A DNA stretch of 8,500 bases, from assembly GCA_937920335.1 (NCBI GenBank), contig CALGUT010000357.1, positions 1 through 8,500 of the forward strand. The letters run 5' to 3'. A program made the position numbers and the translations under genes. This stretch comes from an uncultured Opitutales bacterium (GTDB lineage Bacteria > Verrucomicrobiota > Verrucomicrobiia > Opitutales > UBA2995). Below are positions 1-6,952 of this stretch, piece after piece. Within the stretch, counting starts at the first letter, position 1. Each line of letters starts with the position of its first letter. Below the pieces are notes generated by a model that had not been told where the DNA came from, ran no database searches, and saw only the letters and a program-made list of their open reading frames with translations.

Positions 1-365
1 AGGGTGAGGGCTCCGAACAGAAAGAGTAGGTTGAGCTCGACGGTTAGGCCACCGTATTGATTGAAGCCGAAGCCGCTCAGACCGTAAGCCAGGAAAATAG
101 AAAACACCATGGTTAAAGCGAAGGCGATAGCTGCTGGCCGGCCAAAATATCCGAGGAGTATCAAAATCGGTGCGACAATTTCGCCAAGGTAAACTCCGTA
201 GCTCAAGACTGCGGGGAGGCCTTTTGCGGCAAGCATACCTTGGATGGGTTCCAGGCTACCTGTTATCTTAGCGATCCCATGTGGAAGCATAAGACCACCG
301 ATGCTAAGTCGAAGTAGCAAGCGTCCGAGGTCTGGCTTGTGAAACAGTTGATTGGATGGTTGCAT
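1..365 (-). CDS. DoxX-family membrane protein (partial, C-terminus beyond left edge)
   Basis: The reading frame is open from an ATG at 365 to the window edge (121 codons) and has no in-frame stop. The protein is a multi-pass inner-membrane protein of the DoxX family. Visible family features are the amphipathic start followed by GRLLLRLSIGGLMLPHG (residues 14-30), the conserved His-Gly at 29-30 with the following IAKI, the SYGVYLGEIVAPILILLG segment (55-72) with Glu62, and the basic turn before helix 3 (GRPAAIAFAL, 75-84). A fourth hydrophobic segment begins near 108. DoxX proteins are small four-helix proteins tied to redox or oxidative-stress functions; the substrate of this one cannot be read from sequence. 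It starts 44 bp after the epimerase gene in the same direction, so it is probably the third gene of the photolyase operon. No Shine-Dalgarno is visible before the ATG; the upstream bases are repeats of ACGAC/AACGAC. Family assignment is confident, role is not. Confidence 0.85.
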   Translation of the reverse strand, partial: MQPSNQLFHKPDLGRLLLRLSIGGLMLPHGIAKITGSLEPIQGMLAAKGLPAVLSYGVYLGEIVAPILILLGYFGRPAAIAFALTMVFSIFLAYGLSGFGFNQYGGLTVELNLLFLFGALT

Positions 366-409
366 CGTCGTTGTCGTTGGTCCGTAGGACAGAATTGGGT
401 GAGAGTGGT

Positions 410-1288
410 TCAGAGTACCTTTAGCAAAGCAGATGCCAGATCTGGGGTCTGCCATTCAAAGCCGAGGTCGGTCGCTTTTTTGGGAATCAATCCGAGATCC
501 GCCAACACCGTCTCCTTCCCCATTTCGCCAAAGAGTGTTTTTACGACAGCGGTTGGAAGGGGAATGAAGGTGGGCCGTCCAAGAGCCTTACCCAGTTCTT
601 TCGTGAAGGTCTTATTGCTAACAGGTTTTGGAGCGGCGGCATTAACGGGGCCATGAAGCCCAGGGTCTTCGATCGCGAACTGATAGAGATCTACCAAGTC
701 TGGCAGACTGATCCAACTCATCTTCTGGTCACCTGATCCTATCCTGCCCCCGACGCCCATTTTGAACGGGGGAAGCATTTTTGCTAATGCGCCTCCTTCT
801 GCACTTAGGACGATACTCGTTCTCATAAACACCGTCCGTATACTCTTATCGGTTAGCGGTTGCGCAGTGGCTTCCCATGCCTGGCAGACATCCGCCAGAA
901 AACCATCACCGGACGATGCAGATTCATCTACAAGTTCTTTTCTTCTGTAGCCGTAGTAGTTTGCTCCTGAAGCGCTGATGAAGGCCGGTGGTTTCGGTAA
1001 TTTTAGTATGGCATCTACGAGTAGCTGAGTTCCCTTTACGCGGCTATCTAGAATATCGCGTTTGGCCTTATCCGTCCAGCGCTGTGCAATGGGTGCGCCT
1101 GCTAGGTGTACTACGGCATCAATACCATCAAAGGCACCGTCGCTGATGGTCCCACGTTCCAAATCCCAGTTGAGTCCATCTCCCGATCTTGAAAGTGACT
1201 TGATGGTGTGGCCTGAGCTTTTGAGTTGATGAGCTAGAGCGTTACCAATCAATCCGGAAGCTCCTGTGATTAGTATGGTTTTATTCAT
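410..1288 (-). CDS. TIGR01777 family (YfcH-like) NAD(P)-dependent epimerase, extended SDR
   Basis: A 292-residue protein, full length for the family. The N-terminal Rossmann domain opens with ILITGASGLIGNAL: glycines 9, 12 and 15 form the GxxGxxG dinucleotide-binding loop of extended short-chain dehydrogenases. Next come VVHLAGAPIAQRW (59-71), DSRVKGT (81-87), and SASGANYYGY (105-114), which corresponds to the family's usual SASAxGYYG segment. SWISLPDLVDL (191-201) and GPVNAAAP (213-220) are also typical. The last ~50 residues (PLPTAVVKTLFGEMG to the end) match the DUF1731 C-terminal domain that defines this family with the Rossmann part. Its physiological substrate is unknown in most bacteria. 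The ATG overlaps the photolyase stop as ATGA and there is no Shine-Dalgarno (upstream bases ACGCCCATC), so translation is probably coupled to the photolyase gene. DoxX follows 44 bp downstream. Confidence 0.93.
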   Translation of the reverse strand: MNKTILITGASGLIGNALAHQLKSSGHTIKSLSRSGDGLNWDLERGTISDGAFDGIDAVVHLAGAPIAQRWTDKAKRDILDSRVKGTQLLVDAILKLPKPPAFISASGANYYGYRRKELVDESASSGDGFLADVCQAWEATAQPLTDKSIRTVFMRTSIVLSAEGGALAKMLPPFKMGVGGRIGSGDQKMSWISLPDLVDLYQFAIEDPGLHGPVNAAAPKPVSNKTFTKELGKALGRPTFIPLPTAVVKTLFGEMGKETVLADLGLIPKKATDLGFEWQTPDLASALLKVL

Positions 1289-2835
1289 GATGGGCGTGAT
1301 TCTTGTTGATGCCGAATGAGGTTTGCGGCCTGAGCGATCGCACCGCGATCATCGCCGCTGAGCCGATCGAGGTTTCTTAACTGCAGTGACATGCGCTGAT
1401 TCGTTTTAAGCGTATCCTGATGCCGGATTAAGTAGTCCCAATATAAAGTTGTGAAAGGACAGGCATCTTCGCCGGTACGGTTCTTTGGATTCTTCGGGCA
1501 GGATGAGCAGTAGTTGCTCATTTTGTTGATGTAGTTTCCCGTCGCGATGTAGGGTTTGGAAGCCATCAGGCCACCATCAGCGTATTGGGACATGCCCAGG
1601 GTATTCGGCAGTTCAACCCATTCGACGGCGTCGACGTAAACGGCCAGGTACCATTCGTGGAGTTCTTTGGGATTCACGCCGAACAAGAGAGCGTAGAGTC
1701 CCGTGACCATGAGGCGTTGTATGTGATGCGCATAGCCGTGCTCAAGCGTCTGTCCGATTGCTTGTTTGAGGCATTCTAAATCAGTTTTCCCCGTCCAGTA
1801 AAAGTCAGGGAGTGGTTGATTGGCTCCCATCTCGTTGAGCTCGAGGTAGTCCGGCATGCGGGTCCAATAGATGCCGCGGACATACTCTCTCCATCCGAGG
1901 ATCTGCCTGATAAATCCTTCGACGGCTGGAAGTGGGGCGTCACCATTCGTGTAAGCCTGCTCAGCCGCATCTACGACCTCGCGAGGATTGAGCAGTTTTA
2001 GGTTGAGTGAAGAACTGATGAGCGAATGAAACAGCCACGGTTCGTCTGTCCACATCGCATCCTGATGCTTACCAAAGTAGGGAAGGCGATTCTTGATAAA
2101 TGCTTTGAGTAGCTGAAGGGCATCTTTGCGGGTAACCGGCCAGGAGAATGAATCAAGCGAACCGGGGTGATCGCCGAAATATTGTTCAACGAGTTGGATC
2201 ACATTCTGAGTTATTGAGTCGGGTTTAAAGCCCGGTGCTGATTGAGAATCTTTGGGTCCTGACTTTCCAAAATTACCTCGGTTATCTTTGTCGTAATTCC
2301 ACTCTCCTCCGACCGGCTTCTTTCCGTCCATTAGGATATCGAAGCGCTTGCGTAGCTCTCGGTAAAAGAACTCCATACGCAGGGACTTGCGACTGGCTGA
2401 GTGTGTTTCGAAATCTTCGGGCGTTGTATAGAAATGTTCGTCGGGTAATATTTCGAGCTCAACACCTTCATTCTGACAGACGTGTTTGAGCCCTTCCAGG
2501 ACCCGCCATTCTCCCGGATGAGTCGCCACAACCCGTTCCGGTTTGAGGGCTCGAAGATCGATTGTCAGACGTTCTGAAAGTTTGTCAGTTCGTTTGCGGT
2601 CATCGAGCTGTGTATATTCTACCCGGTAGCCTTCGGATCGGCACTCTTCCCGAAAATGGCGCATGGCTGATAGAAAAAGCGCGATACGCTGCTTGTGGGA
2701 CCAGACATGTTTTGACTCGTGGCTAACCTCGGCCATCCAGATGGCATCCTCTGAGGTGTCGAGGCGATCGAAAAGGCGAGCGCCACGATTGAGCTGATCG
2801 CCGAATATAACGGCAAGTTGTCGGATAGGTGTCAT
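1285..2835 (-). CDS. Iron-sulfur bacterial cryptochrome/photolyase (PhrB/CryB type, probable (6-4) photolyase)
   Basis: A 516-residue protein that is full length for the FeS-BCP group of photolyases, which repair UV (6-4) photoproducts with FAD and light. The N-terminal antenna domain begins LAVIFGDQLN (7-16) and includes VWSHKQRIALFLSAMRHF (44-61). The C-terminal half is the FAD/DNA-binding helical domain with GGEWNYDKDNRGNFGK (176-191), FIRQILGWREYVRGIYW (308-324) and HHIQRLMVTG (370-379). Four cysteines at 355, 443, 446 and 459 match the [4Fe-4S] ligands of Agrobacterium PhrB (350, 438, 441, 454 from memory) with a constant offset of five. With the same offset His371 falls on PhrB His366, needed for (6-4) repair, and Trp347, Trp395 and Tyr396 fall on its electron-transfer residues. 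The family is known to carry a lumazine antenna. First gene of a probable operon with epimerase and DoxX. No Shine-Dalgarno is seen before the ATG. Activity itself is inferred. Confidence 0.95.
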   Translation of the reverse strand: MTPIRQLAVIFGDQLNRGARLFDRLDTSEDAIWMAEVSHESKHVWSHKQRIALFLSAMRHFREECRSEGYRVEYTQLDDRKRTDKLSERLTIDLRALKPERVVATHPGEWRVLEGLKHVCQNEGVELEILPDEHFYTTPEDFETHSASRKSLRMEFFYRELRKRFDILMDGKKPVGGEWNYDKDNRGNFGKSGPKDSQSAPGFKPDSITQNVIQLVEQYFGDHPGSLDSFSWPVTRKDALQLLKAFIKNRLPYFGKHQDAMWTDEPWLFHSLISSSLNLKLLNPREVVDAAEQAYTNGDAPLPAVEGFIRQILGWREYVRGIYWTRMPDYLELNEMGANQPLPDFYWTGKTDLECLKQAIGQTLEHGYAHHIQRLMVTGLYALLFGVNPKELHEWYLAVYVDAVEWVELPNTLGMSQYADGGLMASKPYIATGNYINKMSNYCSSCPKNPKNRTGEDACPFTTLYWDYLIRHQDTLKTNQRMSLQLRNLDRLSGDDRGAIAQAANLIRHQQESRPS

Positions 2836-2905
2836 GGTTGATGTTGAGAGCTTGCTAACGATCTTACTTAATGCTGTGTTATTTTAAACTCCCAGAGCGA
2901 ACCTT

Positions 2906-2927
2906 TTTGCAGAGTAAGTAGTGCAAA
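2906..2927. promoter_or_regulatory. Candidate operator: TTTGCA-N10-TGCAAA inverted repeat
   Basis: The 115-bp gap between the permease stop and the photolyase start contains perfect 6-bp inverted arms (2906-2911 and 2922-2927) separated by 10 bp. It lies 71-92 bp upstream of the photolyase ATG. The spacing, about two helical turns between arm centres, would suit a dimeric regulator. On the minus strand it is not followed by a T-tract, so it does not look like a terminator. A TAAAAT box lies nearer the gene (2881-2886 on the plus strand), but I find no convincing -35 at a normal distance. The arms are short enough to occur by chance. Confidence 0.3.
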
Positions 2928-2950
2928 GCGGGTACAGTAAGAAAAGGCGT

Positions 2951-4255
2951 TTAATCTTCTATCGTTTCGGGAAGCAGGGAAGCTGTGATCCCTCCGGCAA
3001 TTCCAAACAGAGCAAACACTAAAATGACGGCTTGGGTTCCCAGTGCCTCAGCGAGGAGCCCGAAGGTACCGCTGATTAGGAGAACTATGCCCATGAGGGT
3101 ATTGCTGACTGCCACGAGTTGAGCTCGATTCTCCTGAGTGGCGTGATCGACCAGGTAGGTTTTTCTCCCATTTCGAATACCCGTGTGTGAAAGGCCAATC
3201 AGGAAAAATAGAGCTCCGTAGACGAATGCAGCCTCCGTTTCTCCAATTTGGAGATACGATACCGCTGCGGTGAGGCACCCAATGACCCCGGCAGAGCAAC
3301 CAGCGATGGCCAGCGTTCTCCGACTGCTGGTATCTGAAAGTCTTCCCCAAACGACGCCGCTGATAGCCGTGGCGAGGCTACCTGCTATCATGAGGAGCCC
3401 TAGTGACTTGATGCGTCCGCCAGTCGCTTCGTGAGCCAGCACTACGTAGAATGGCATGGAAAGGATCGTACTTGCGAGAAGTCCACGGGCTATACAGAAC
3501 CGGAGGAATATCCGATCCTCCTTGAGCAGTCGGAAGCTACTTAGAAGATCTCCGAGCGGATTGCCTTTGGAAGGGGTCGTTTGCGGTAGCTCATGGACTC
3601 GACTCATAAACCCCGCGCCGACGAACCATAATAAACCAGCGGTGAAAAGCATTCCCGTAAATACAGGAAGCGGAAGTTCCTCGGCTCGGTTGAGGGCAAA
3701 AGAGATTCCGACCAAAACGGCGATCCAGCCTGAGAAGGAAGAGGCCAGGCCGCCCAGGCGTCCGCGTCTGGTTTTAGGGATCGTTTTGCCGAGTAGGTCT
3801 TTCGACGAAATGGAGCACATCGCTCGCGAGAGGCTGAATACTGCCAACAGTCCTACCGTGGTCCAACCCAACGCTGCCCCGGTAAGTTGGAGCGCTGCGA
3901 ATGCGATTCCCACGATGGCGAGTCCCTGAAACACACTGCCTGCCACCCAGAAATACTTACGTAGTTCGAAGCGGTTCATAACGTTGGCGAACAGAATCTG
4001 CGGTAAGAGAGAGCCGGCTTCTCTAACCGGAACTAATAAACCGATTGTGATCGCAGGCGCTCCCAAGGCGGTGAGCAGCCAGGTGAGAATCAGCCCGGGC
4101 TTGGTGAGTTGATCACCCGTCTTCGACGCCACGGTAGCGAGAACCTGTCGTCCAAAGTTTTCGGGTACGTGCTTACTGGCGTCGTCGGATATCCCCTTGG
4201 ATAGGTTTACCGACGCGTCGTCGTTGGTGACCAGGTTATAGAGCTTGTCTCCCAT
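2951..4255 (-). CDS. Major facilitator superfamily (MFS) permease
   Basis: A 434-residue integral membrane protein with about twelve hydrophobic segments, approximately at residues 57-77, 80-95, 102-122, 130-146, 168-188, 198-218, 251-274, 283-303, 314-334, 342-360, 381-403 and 408-428. A long charged loop (219-250) separates the two six-helix halves. Residues 299-313 (SGVVWGRLSDTSSRR) follow MFS motif A between helices 8 and 9. The equivalent loop in the first half is short and altered (MNRFELRK, 93-100), and another basic loop, KTIPKTRRGRLGG (157-169), follows helix 4. RNGRKTYLVDHATQENRAQ (361-379) is a distinctive polar loop between helices 10 and 11. A hydrophilic N-terminal extension of about 50 residues precedes helix 1. 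The substrate cannot be told. The ATG has a GGAG four bases upstream. The gene lies 115 bp upstream of the photolyase in the same direction and is divergent from the next gene. Confidence 0.9.
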   Translation of the reverse strand: MGDKLYNLVTNDDASVNLSKGISDDASKHVPENFGRQVLATVASKTGDQLTKPGLILTWLLTALGAPAITIGLLVPVREAGSLLPQILFANVMNRFELRKYFWVAGSVFQGLAIVGIAFAALQLTGAALGWTTVGLLAVFSLSRAMCSISSKDLLGKTIPKTRRGRLGGLASSFSGWIAVLVGISFALNRAEELPLPVFTGMLFTAGLLWFVGAGFMSRVHELPQTTPSKGNPLGDLLSSFRLLKEDRIFLRFCIARGLLASTILSMPFYVVLAHEATGGRIKSLGLLMIAGSLATAISGVVWGRLSDTSSRRTLAIAGCSAGVIGCLTAAVSYLQIGETEAAFVYGALFFLIGLSHTGIRNGRKTYLVDHATQENRAQLVAVSNTLMGIVLLISGTFGLLAEALGTQAVILVFALFGIAGGITASLLPETIED

Positions 4256-4482
4256 GAGACTCCGTTGTCGGAAGGGATTCGTCGAAGGTCAATGGAGAAA
4301 CGGAGGTGAGACGTATAGGAGTGAGGAGCGTAGAGGTAACGCGCAAATGATGAGAGAGGGATGAAGATGAAGTGTGAGCCAAAAAGCTCGATCAAGAAAA
4401 TGGAGTGAAGGCGGACTCTAAAAAACGCGTGAAAACGATTCCGGATTGCGGGCGGAGCTTGGGGTGATTGTGAGGGATTTGT
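4256..4482. other. Divergent intergenic region, purine-rich on the plus strand
   Basis: A 227-bp region between the starts of the permease (minus) and the small membrane protein (plus), so it should hold two outward promoters. By hand count 69 of the 90 plus-strand bases from 4291 to 4380 are purines, mostly as GAGG, GGAG, GAGA and GATGAAGATGAAG. I see no convincing -35/-10 pair in either direction and no perfect long repeat. A weak 4-bp hairpin (GAGC, loop CAAAAA, GCTC) sits at 4376-4389. Confidence 0.5.
4472..4477 (+). promoter_or_regulatory. Shine-Dalgarno GAGGGA deciding a TTG start
   Basis: GAGGGA ends five bases before the TTG at 4483. This is the clearest ribosome-binding site in the window and the main reason for choosing TTG rather than the in-frame GTG at 4495 as the start of the small membrane protein. 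Confidence 0.6.
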
Positions 4483-5142
4483 TTGGATTCGCTTGTGCCG
4501 GAAAGTGGAGGAGAAGCGTGGTTTGATCTGATCTTCGTAGCGATCACAATTGTTTTGGCTACGGTAGGTGGGGTGTATGCCTATGTCTCATTTGGGCGGC
4601 GTAATGTGCGCAATTTGAAGAGCCTTCAAGAGAAGGGATATGTGGTTCAGCATGCTTATCAGAAAGACCGTGGTTATGTGACCCGCGTCTGGGCTCCGTT
4701 CAAGGAACCCAAACCATTGTATGTGAATATTTCTAATCGTGACCCTGTGGAAGTGATGGCAGGACGGATGGGTATCAAAGATATAAAGATCGGATGTGTT
4801 GATTTCGATCGGTCGTTTGTAATTCGGAGTAATCGTCCCGCACAGGCGAAGGCATTGTTGGTGCCTGAATTGCAGAAGCGATTTATGGCCTTTGATGACA
4901 TTGCCTTTGTTACCGGTTCAAATGAGAGCCTGGGTTGTGCGGAGTTTCCTGACGAATCCACGGACGTGGCAAGGCTCCGTAAATATTGGATGGTGGTTAC
5001 CAAGGGTGAGCTGAATGAAGAAGCTGCGCGACCGTATTTAGTTCTTGGCCAGGAGGTGGCTCGGCAGGTGGAGTTGCTGTGTATACAACAACCCCTGACG
5101 AACATGGACGAATTGTTTACGGCCACCTTTGAAGGACGGTGA
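4483..5142 (+). CDS. Single-pass membrane protein of unknown function, 219 aa
   Basis: I do not recognise this gene with certainty. The predicted protein has a short acidic N-terminus, one hydrophobic helix at about residues 14-37 (FDLIFVAITIVLATVGGVYA onward), then the positively charged GRRNVRNLK (38-46). By the positive-inside rule the remaining ~170 residues should be cytoplasmic. The soluble part looks like an alpha/beta domain. Its most distinctive stretch is GCVDFDRSFVIRSN (104-117), followed by AKALLVPELQKRF (122-134). A similar pattern of Phe-Asp-Arg/Lys, Phe-Val-Val, a short turn, then Ala and Leu before a helix occurs in DUF3137-like membrane-anchored proteins; this resemblance is from memory and tentative. 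There are no catalytic motifs, and only three cysteines (105, 152, 200). The TTG start is supported by GAGGGA five bases upstream. The gene is divergent from the permease and 205 bp upstream of the glycosidase-like gene, so co-transcription with either is not implied. Confidence 0.8.
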   Translation: MDSLVPESGGEAWFDLIFVAITIVLATVGGVYAYVSFGRRNVRNLKSLQEKGYVVQHAYQKDRGYVTRVWAPFKEPKPLYVNISNRDPVEVMAGRMGIKDIKIGCVDFDRSFVIRSNRPAQAKALLVPELQKRFMAFDDIAFVTGSNESLGCAEFPDESTDVARLRKYWMVVTKGELNEEAARPYLVLGQEVARQVELLCIQQPLTNMDELFTATFEGR

Positions 5143-5152
5143 TTTGGGCAGC

Positions 5153-5181
5153 CGAAGACGAAGTTAAGAACGAAGACGAAG
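5153..5181 (+). repeat. Direct repeat of CGAAGACGAAG (two copies)
   Basis: Two exact copies of an 11-base unit, 5153-5163 and 5171-5181, lie 18 bp apart starting 10 bp after the stop codon of the small membrane protein. The intervening TTAAGAA is also purine-rich. The unit itself is built of GAAG/ACGAAG, so this is a low-complexity repeat and not an array. The rest of the 205-bp gap (5143-5347) shows no gene and no terminator hairpin that I can find. Confidence 0.6.
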
Positions 5182-5347
5182 GAAGTATGGTATGAGGGAG
5201 TAGGCTAGGAAGGGGGCTTGAGATACTTATGGTGGGTAAGCAATCGTTCGGCGTAGAGTTTCAATGACATCAAGGGCTTCGTATAGAATTTGGTGGAAAG
5301 GCCAGGCTCTATCGTCCTAAGTTTATAGACCACTCACTTCCACCTAC

Positions 5348-6811
5348 ATGAGAGCTATTCTTCTTTTACTTTGTCTGGCTGTCAGCACTTCAGCCAACCC
5401 GATCCGTCTGCACCCGGAGAACCCGAACTATTTTGAGTATGCCGGTGAGCCAATCGTGTTGGTGACATCCGCTGAACATTACGGAGCATTGATTAATCTG
5501 GATTTTGATTATGTGAAGTATCTGGAGACGCTCCAGTCCGAAGGTATGAACTACACGCGTATCTTTATGGGGGCTTATGTGGAAACACCGGCCAGTTTTG
5601 GTATTCGCGAAAACACTTTGGCCCCAAAGTCCATGAAGATGATTGTGCCCTGGAAGCGTTCGGATACCCCGGGTTATGCCAACGGAGGAAACAAATTTGA
5701 CCTGATGGAGTGGGACGACGCTTACTTTGAGCGTCTACGCGACTTCATGAAACGGGCGGCGGAGCGGGGCATCATCGTGGAAATCACTCCGTTTTCATCT
5801 ATTTACCGGGATGAATATTGGGAGTTCAGTCCGTTTCATCCGGATAATAATATCAATGAAACCCAGGCAGCTGATAGAAAAACGGTTCAGACGCTGCCGG
5901 CAACGGATCACAACCTGCTCGTCCATCAGGAGCGGTATATCAGGAAGCTGGTGGAGGAACTCAACGAATTTGATAATTTCTTTTTTGAAATTCAAAATGA
6001 ACCGTGGTCAGACAACCAAGTCGAGGTGATGGATCTGCTTCCACAGAACAAGAGCGATAAGAAAAAGTGGACCAGCTATGTGCATACTGCTTCTGAGGGC
6101 TCTCTGGACTGGCAGCGGCATTTCTCACTGTTAATAAGGGATGAAGAATCGAAGCTGCCGAAGCAGCACTTGATCGCGCAGAATTTTTGTAATTTTAAGT
6201 ATCCGGTCACAGACGTTCCCGAGGAGATCTCCATTATTAACTTTCACTATGCCTGGCCGGAAGCGGCTTATTGGAATCAGGGTTGGGACCGCGTGGTAGG
6301 TTTTGACGAGTCGGGTTTTCGTGGACCTGATGATGAGGCCTATCGTAAACAGGCGTGGCATTTCATGATGGCAGGGGGTGGACTTTTTAATAACCTCGAT
6401 TACGCGTTTGTAGCGGGTTTTGAAGATGGGACCTTTGAGCATCAGGGCCCTGAGGGAGGAAGTCCAGGGGGAGGAAGCAAGGCTCTCCGGAAACAACTGA
6501 AGTTTCTGAAGGACTTCATTCACGGATTTGACTTCATCGCTATGGCGCCGGATCAGAATTTGGTGCGCCACGGCCCCGGTGTTTTCGCCCGGGGTTTAGC
6601 TGAGGAGGGAAAGCAGTATGCGATATACGTGGAGGGAGAGGGCCCCTTTGAGCTAATCCTGAATATTCCACGAGGTAATTATGAAGTCGAGTGGTTCGAC
6701 CCGAAAACAGGTTCTTCCATCAGTCAAGAAAAAGTCCGAGCATCGAAGGAAGGTCTTTCGCTTGTCAGCCCATCGTTTACGGATGACGCTGCGGTGCGAA
6801 TAACCCGCTAA
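5348..6811 (+). CDS. Secreted glycoside-hydrolase-like (beta/alpha)8 protein, probable clan GH-A type
   Basis: A 487-residue protein with a Sec signal peptide: MRAILLLLCLAVSTSA with probable cleavage after Ala16. The mature part begins with the short beta segment HPENPNYFEYAGEPIVLVTS (22-41), common in secreted barrel glycosidases, followed by AEHYGALINLDFDYVKYLET (42-61) and GMNYTRIFMGAY (66-77). FFFEIQNEPW (211-220) carries the Asn217-Glu218-Pro219 signature of the acid/base Glu in clan GH-A. Glu321 in VVGFDESGFRG (316-326), at the end of a late strand after INFHYAWPE (297-305), is the best candidate nucleophile. AGGGLFNNLDYAF (342-354) is a conserved loop. Residues ~405-487 form a small beta-rich C-terminal domain (YEVEWFDPKTG, 445-455) like the collagen-binding-like domain attached to such enzymes. 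The substrate is unknown; no other polysaccharide gene is nearby. No Shine-Dalgarno precedes the ATG (CCACCTAC). The stop codon lies in a terminator loop. Confidence 0.85.
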   Translation: MRAILLLLCLAVSTSANPIRLHPENPNYFEYAGEPIVLVTSAEHYGALINLDFDYVKYLETLQSEGMNYTRIFMGAYVETPASFGIRENTLAPKSMKMIVPWKRSDTPGYANGGNKFDLMEWDDAYFERLRDFMKRAAERGIIVEITPFSSIYRDEYWEFSPFHPDNNINETQAADRKTVQTLPATDHNLLVHQERYIRKLVEELNEFDNFFFEIQNEPWSDNQVEVMDLLPQNKSDKKKWTSYVHTASEGSLDWQRHFSLLIRDEESKLPKQHLIAQNFCNFKYPVTDVPEEISIINFHYAWPEAAYWNQGWDRVVGFDESGFRGPDDEAYRKQAWHFMMAGGGLFNNLDYAFVAGFEDGTFEHQGPEGGSPGGGSKALRKQLKFLKDFIHGFDFIAMAPDQNLVRHGPGVFARGLAEEGKQYAIYVEGEGPFELILNIPRGNYEVEWFDPKTGSSISQEKVRASKEGLSLVSPSFTDDAAVRITR

Positions 6812-6820
6812 CGGGTTTTT
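6802..6820 (+). terminator. Intrinsic terminator overlapping the stop codon of the glycosidase-like gene
   Basis: AACCCG (6802-6807) pairs with CGGGTT (6812-6817) around a four-base CTAA loop, followed by T residues to 6820. The TAA stop (6809-6811) is the last three bases of the loop. The stem is short (6 bp) but has four G-C pairs and a T-run. It sits between two convergent genes, where a terminator is expected. From there to the end of the diiron gene (6953) I see no clear terminator for the minus strand. Confidence 0.65.
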
Positions 6821-6952
6821 AAAACAGCGAATCAATTGCTAACCCATTGCGAAAGGTTTCACTGGTATGTGAGGGCGGCTGTTGTTGTTTTGACGCGAAG
6901 GTCTAACTCGTATGCCTAATGAGCAAAGGTGAAGAAAGTGTGGTATTGGTTT

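Noticed and set aside
380..390. GTCC-GTA-GGAC palindrome between epimerase and DoxX genes
   Set aside because: A 4-bp stem with a 3-base loop is expected by chance, and the short gap suggests continued transcription.
3456..3929. 157-codon open frame on the plus strand
   Set aside because: It is wholly antisense to the MFS permease, whose helices and motif A are clear; its translation is Arg/Pro/Ser-rich with no recognisable domain.
4376..4389. Hairpin GAGC, loop CAAAAA, GCTC
   Set aside because: Four base pairs only, no T-tract, and placed between divergent genes where no terminator is expected.
4207..4395. 62-codon minus-strand frame in the divergent intergenic region
   Set aside because: It overlaps the permease start in another frame, has no clear ribosome-binding site and a composition explained by the purine-rich tract; no homology is recognised.
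4674..5126. 150-codon open frame on the minus strand
   Set aside because: It is antisense to the 219-residue membrane protein, which has a good Shine-Dalgarno and a plausible helix; the reverse translation is Ser/Thr/Arg-rich and shows no motif.
5153..5181. Repeat considered as the start of a CRISPR array
   Set aside because: Only two 11-base copies with a 7-base gap of low-complexity sequence, no cas genes and no spacer-like structure.
5270..5340. Possible promoter for the glycosidase-like gene (ATGACA with TAGAAT)
   Set aside because: The boxes are only 14 bp apart, shorter than a normal sigma-70 spacer, and no second pair at a better distance was found.
6131..6571. 146-codon open frame on the minus strand
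   Set aside because: It is antisense to the conserved central part of the glycosidase-like gene, including the candidate nucleophile region; no domain is visible.
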